Below are positions 5,933-8,271 of a stretch of DNA of 8,271 nt, one piece after another (within the stretch, counting starts at the first letter, position 1; each line of letters starts with the position of its first letter). The position numbers were made by a program, and so were the translations under genes. The DNA is from Gemmataceae bacterium (GTDB taxonomy: Bacteria; Planctomycetota; Planctomycetia; Gemmatales; Gemmataceae), in NCBI GenBank assembly GCA_947490035.1, contig CANLGS010000135.1:1-8271 (forward strand), written 5' to 3'. The notes under the pieces are model-generated. The model had not been told where the DNA came from. It was given only the letters and a program-made list of their open reading frames with translations, and did no database searches.

Positions 5933-7663
5933 TCACGCGATCCGCGCCTTGCGCTGGCGGTAGTACTTCAGCCCCGGCACGAAGAACGACAGCGCCGACA
6001 CCGCGCCGAACAGCAGGATGCTCACATCGGGTACGAGCGGCATGACGATGGCCGTGGCGAAGTTCAGCGCGGCCCAGCCGTAGAACCGGCCGGACAGGAT
6101 ACCGGCCTTGAACATCATCACCATACCGGCCGCGACCGCCACCGCCGGCGACAACGTCAGCGCTTCTAGTTTCGCGACCCACTCGATCCAGAACATCGCG
6201 ATACTCGCGCACACGCCCGCGGCCCAGGCGTGGGCGATCTGGCGCTCCACGAACAGAACCGGCCCGGCCGCCTTGCGGAGCTGCCACAGCACCGCGCCCC
6301 ACGTCACCAGCCCCACCGACCACACGCCCATGTACCACACGTGGCCGTTCAGTTCGTACCACTTCATGCACTGCGTGAGCAGGCACAGCAGGAAGATCAT
6401 CACGCTGTGGAAGATCCACAGCTTGCCCCAGTTTTCGAGGATGTCGGCGTGGTGCGTTTCGCGAAGCAGGCGTGCCACGAAGAATCTGAGACCGCTCGGC
6501 GCGGCGGCGACGGGCCGGCCGGCGGCGTAGGCTTCGAGGTCGTCGGCCAGCGCCGCGGCCGTCGGGTAGCGCATGTCCGCGGGCTTCTGGAGGCACTTCA
6601 GGCAGATGAGGTCGAGTTCGCGGTCCACGGTCGCGTTCAGGTGGCGCGGCGGCACCGGCTCCTGTTCGAGCACGAGCAACAGCGTGTCGATCGGGTGCGC
6701 CGCCTGGAACGGCGGGCGGCCGGTGAGCAGTTCGTACAGCACCGCGCCGAGCGCGTACACGTCGGCCGCGGGCGTGAGGACTTTCCGCCCCGCGGCCTGT
6801 TCGGGCGCCATATACGACGGCGTACCGACGACCGCCCCGGTCCGGGTGATGCTCTCCGCGTTGTCGATCTTCTTCGCCAACCCAAAGTCCGAAACCTTGG
6901 GGGCGAGGGCGAGCGGGGGGCGTAAGCCCCCTGATTCTTCGTGTGACGAGTCGTCAGGGGGCTGACGCCCCCCGCTCGCCAACAGGATGTTGCTCGGCTT
7001 CAGGTCGCGGTGAATGATGCCCTGCGAATGGGCGTGTTCGACCGCCCGCGCGATGACCGCGACCAACCTGGCGGCTTCGCGGGGTGGAAGTGGCCCGCCG
7101 TCGCGGACCTTCTCCGCGAGCGTCTGCCCGCCGACGAACTCCATGCACAGGTACGCTTGCCCGCCCGCGGTGCCGACCTCGTGGACGGTGACGATGTTCG
7201 GGTGTTTGAGCTTCGCGGCGGACTCGGCTTCCGTGCGGAACCGGGCGCGGTCGGCGTCGGTCGCGAGGTGTGCCTCGCGCACCATCTTGAGCGCGACGAT
7301 GCGGTCGAGGCTCTTCTGCCGCGCGCGGTACACGACGCCCATCCCGCCGCGCCCGACCTCTTCGAGCAACTCGAAATCGCCGAAGTCGCGCGGCAGCGTG
7401 GCGGCGGTGTGCGTGGTGTGGTCGCCCGCGAACGACGGCGTGAGCGGCCCGGTGCGAGCGGCCGAGACGGTCAGGGGCAGCGCCGGTTCCGGCGGGCGGG
7501 CCATGTACGCGAACTGCGCGACGGCCCACAGCTCGCGCAGTTCCGCCGCGAGCGCGGGGTGGTCGCGTGCCGCGGCGTCGATGTCCGGCGGGCGCCCGGC
7601 CCGCTGCTCGCCCGCGAGCCGGTCGATGAGCGCCGCCAACTGTTCGTCGTGGTCTGTTGTCAT
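5933..7663 (-). CDS. Membrane-anchored PknB-type Ser/Thr protein kinase with an in-frame repeat insertion
   Basis: This is a 576-residue kinase. Residues 1-60 form a planctomycete-type leader (AGRPPDIDAAARDHPALAAELR). The kinase domain starts near 97 and has the glycine loop GRGGMG (104-109), catalytic Lys126 (VALK) and Glu145. The catalytic loop HRDLKPSN is at 218-225, DFG at 259-261 and APE at 286-288. All key residues are present, so activity is expected. Residues 229-255 (ASGGRQPP to RPPLALAP) are an extra segment between ILL and KVSDFG, encoded by a palindromic DNA element. After residue 414 about six transmembrane helices follow (414-432, 442-461, 478-496, 503-521, 528-545, 547-563) with short loops and no extracytoplasmic sensor. 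ATG 7663 is used because the longer reading uses a TTG inside a repeat. No Shine-Dalgarno site is seen. Substrates are unknown. Confidence 0.93.
   Translation of the reverse strand: MTTDHDEQLAALIDRLAGEQRAGRPPDIDAAARDHPALAAELRELWAVAQFAYMARPPEPALPLTVSAARTGPLTPSFAGDHTTHTAATLPRDFGDFELLEEVGRGGMGVVYRARQKSLDRIVALKMVREAHLATDADRARFRTEAESAAKLKHPNIVTVHEVGTAGGQAYLCMEFVGGQTLAEKVRDGGPLPPREAARLVAVIARAVEHAHSQGIIHRDLKPSNILLASGGRQPPDDSSHEESGGLRPPLALAPKVSDFGLAKKIDNAESITRTGAVVGTPSYMAPEQAAGRKVLTPAADVYALGAVLYELLTGRPPFQAAHPIDTLLLVLEQEPVPPRHLNATVDRELDLICLKCLQKPADMRYPTAAALADDLEAYAAGRPVAAAPSGLRFFVARLLRETHHADILENWGKLWIFHSVMIFLLCLLTQCMKWYELNGHVWYMGVWSVGLVTWGAVLWQLRKAAGPVLFVERQIAHAWAAGVCASIAMFWIEWVAKLEALTLSPAVAVAAGMVMMFKAGILSGRFYGWAALNFATAIVMPLVPDVSILLFGAVSALSFFVPGLKYYRQRKARIA
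6908..6980. repeat. REPIN-like palindrome inserted in the kinase coding sequence
   Basis: Arms 6908-6934 and 6954-6980 are complementary over 27 bases with one mismatch (6924/6964), around a 19-base spacer. The arm sequence is the same family as the intergenic element at 4714-4801. On the kinase strand the two arms translate as ASGGRQPP and SGGLRPPLA. The mismatch changes AAG (Lys) to CAG (Gln) and keeps the frame open. The segment lies in the loop before the DFG motif. Confidence 0.9.
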
Positions 7664-7669
7664 GGTGTT

Positions 7670-7760
7670 GGCGAACCCCGGCCGCAAGGCCGGGGGTGTC
7701 GGGTCCGCAGGCCGGTGCGGGGCTGTGAAACCACCCCCGGCCTTGCGGCCGGGGTTCGCC
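7670..7760. repeat. REPIN-like nested palindrome, 29-bp perfect arms, 33-nt spacer
   Basis: Arms 7670-7698 and 7732-7760 are exact reverse complements. Each arm has an inner palindrome, CCCCGGCC-GCAA-GGCCGGGG or its complement; GCAA is a GNRA tetraloop as RNA. Base 7760 is the last base of the upstream gene's TAG stop on the minus strand. The other end stops 6 bases before the kinase ATG. In a read-through transcript the stem would occupy the usual ribosome-binding position of the kinase. Confidence 0.9.
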
Positions 7761-8236
7761 TATTCCTCTACGGTCAGGCGAGTGGCGTACTCGGCGAGGG
7801 CTTCGCCGGCGGCGTCGGCGAAGTCGGTCGCGTCGTCGATGTCGAACCGGATGAAGCCGAACGGTTCGCGCGGGTCGATGCGCACCGCGAGGTCGAGCCA
7901 GCGCCCGCCCAACTGGTACGTGAGCCAGCCGGCTTCGAGCGGCTCGTACCGCGCGCCCGGAATCCCCGCGATCACGGTCAGGTCCGGGCGCTCGGGCGAC
8001 ACCAGTGAGGACGCCGCGCGCACCGTGTCCTTCAACAGCGGGTATACCTCATCGGGCGGCGCGGACAGTTCCCAGTCCTTGCCATCGATGCGGTAGTAGA
8101 GCAACCCGCCCTCTTCGCCGAACCGCACTTCGAGTTGCGTGGCCTTGTCGCGGATGGCGTTCAGGATGACGACGTGCAGGAACCGGCGCGCGTCCGGTTC
8201 GGCGAGCAGTTGGTCGGCGGATTCGTAAGCGAGCAT
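7760..8236 (-). CDS. GspE/PilB-like N-terminal-type domain protein without ATPase core
   Basis: This 158-residue soluble protein is likely cytoplasmic, with no signal peptide or membrane segment. Residues 18-80 (RRFLHVVILNAIRDKATQLEV, YYRIDG at 47-52, APP at 59-61, then LLKDTVRAASSL) follow the pattern of the region before Walker A in type II/IV secretion ATPases. There an I-x-x-AI-x-x-x-ASDIH helix leads to R-x-RIDG, then PP and an IK-x-x-A-x-L helix. No Walker A, Walker B or Asp/His boxes follow and the protein ends normally, so it is either a stand-alone domain or a chance likeness. Function is unknown. ATG 8236 has an AAGGG site 5 bases upstream. The kinase gene follows on the same strand 96 bases on, with a repeat between, so co-transcription is possible. 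Confidence 0.75.
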   Translation of the reverse strand: MLAYESADQLLAEPDARRFLHVVILNAIRDKATQLEVRFGEEGGLLYYRIDGKDWELSAPPDEVYPLLKDTVRAASSLVSPERPDLTVIAGIPGARYEPLEAGWLTYQLGGRWLDLAVRIDPREPFGFIRFDIDDATDFADAAGEALAEYATRLTVEE

Positions 8237-8241
8237 GGGAA

Positions 8242-8246
8242 CCCTT
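8242..8246 (-). promoter_or_regulatory. Shine-Dalgarno site AAGGG of the GspE-like domain gene
   Basis: On the minus strand AAGGG is followed by TTCCC and then the ATG at 8236, an ideal 5-base spacing. This fixes the start of the gene. Confidence 0.6.
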
Positions 8247-8271
8247 GTTGTTGCTCTCTTGTAGGGTGGGA

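Noticed and set aside
248..7760. Reading the repeated palindromes as a CRISPR array
   Set aside because: The elements are inverted repeats of different sequences, kilobases apart, without regular direct repeats or spacers and without cas genes.
7010..8096. Long + strand open frames opposite the kinase and the GspE-like gene (332 and 360 codons)
   Set aside because: Both are antisense to genes with clear motifs and have the Arg/Ser/Ala-rich composition of GC-rich shadows.
8248..8271. GTAGGGTGGGA at the right edge as the start of another repeat element
   Set aside because: Only a few bases are visible and no complementary arm is in the window, so it cannot be supported.

Overview
The window reads as a planctomycete chromosome of the Gemmata type. 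It is very GC-rich with G/C-ending codons. Its Ser/Thr kinase has the N-terminal layout common in that group. Short GC-rich palindromic elements fill almost every gene junction, including one that translates as SGGR(Q/K)PP inside a coding sequence. The genus-level call is inference; a planctomycete is likely. There are eight genes and no gene-free stretch longer than 300 bases. No tRNA, rRNA, CRISPR array or transposase gene was seen.

Left part (1-4696, + strand): the 3' end of a TPR-like protein closes with a perfect 23-bp hairpin. A three-gene set follows. It encodes an XPB-type DNA helicase with an N-terminal Helicase_C_3-like domain and an intact XPB-style RED motif, a 76-residue protein, and a 697-residue helicase-associated protein that also carries a Helicase_C_3-like domain. 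The small protein resembles the C-terminal end of the large one. Together they look like a bacterial XPB repair module. Both junctions in this set are occupied by inverted-repeat elements.

Middle (4697-5932): convergent and divergent genes. A stand-alone helix-hairpin-helix protein (PolX N-terminal type, - strand) has an excellent Shine-Dalgarno site. It is divergent from a YdjM-type membrane protein (+ strand). The 96-bp space between them holds a 14-bp palindrome one base away from a known parS variant. Two long perfect hairpins (35 and 36 bp) close the convergent junctions.

Right part (5933-8271, - strand): a 158-residue protein resembling the pre-Walker part of GspE/PilB secretion ATPases lies upstream of a membrane-anchored PknB-type kinase with about six C-terminal transmembrane helices.

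The standout signal is the set of inverted-repeat elements. Six long (23-36 bp) perfect inverted repeats belong to different sequence families. In four of them each arm is itself a small palindrome, as in REP doublets (REPINs). A seventh copy sits in frame between the HRDLKPSN and DFG motifs of the kinase. A decayed copy of the same DNA family sits in the helicase-associated gene and is read in a different frame, which shows that the DNA element, not the peptide, is what spread.
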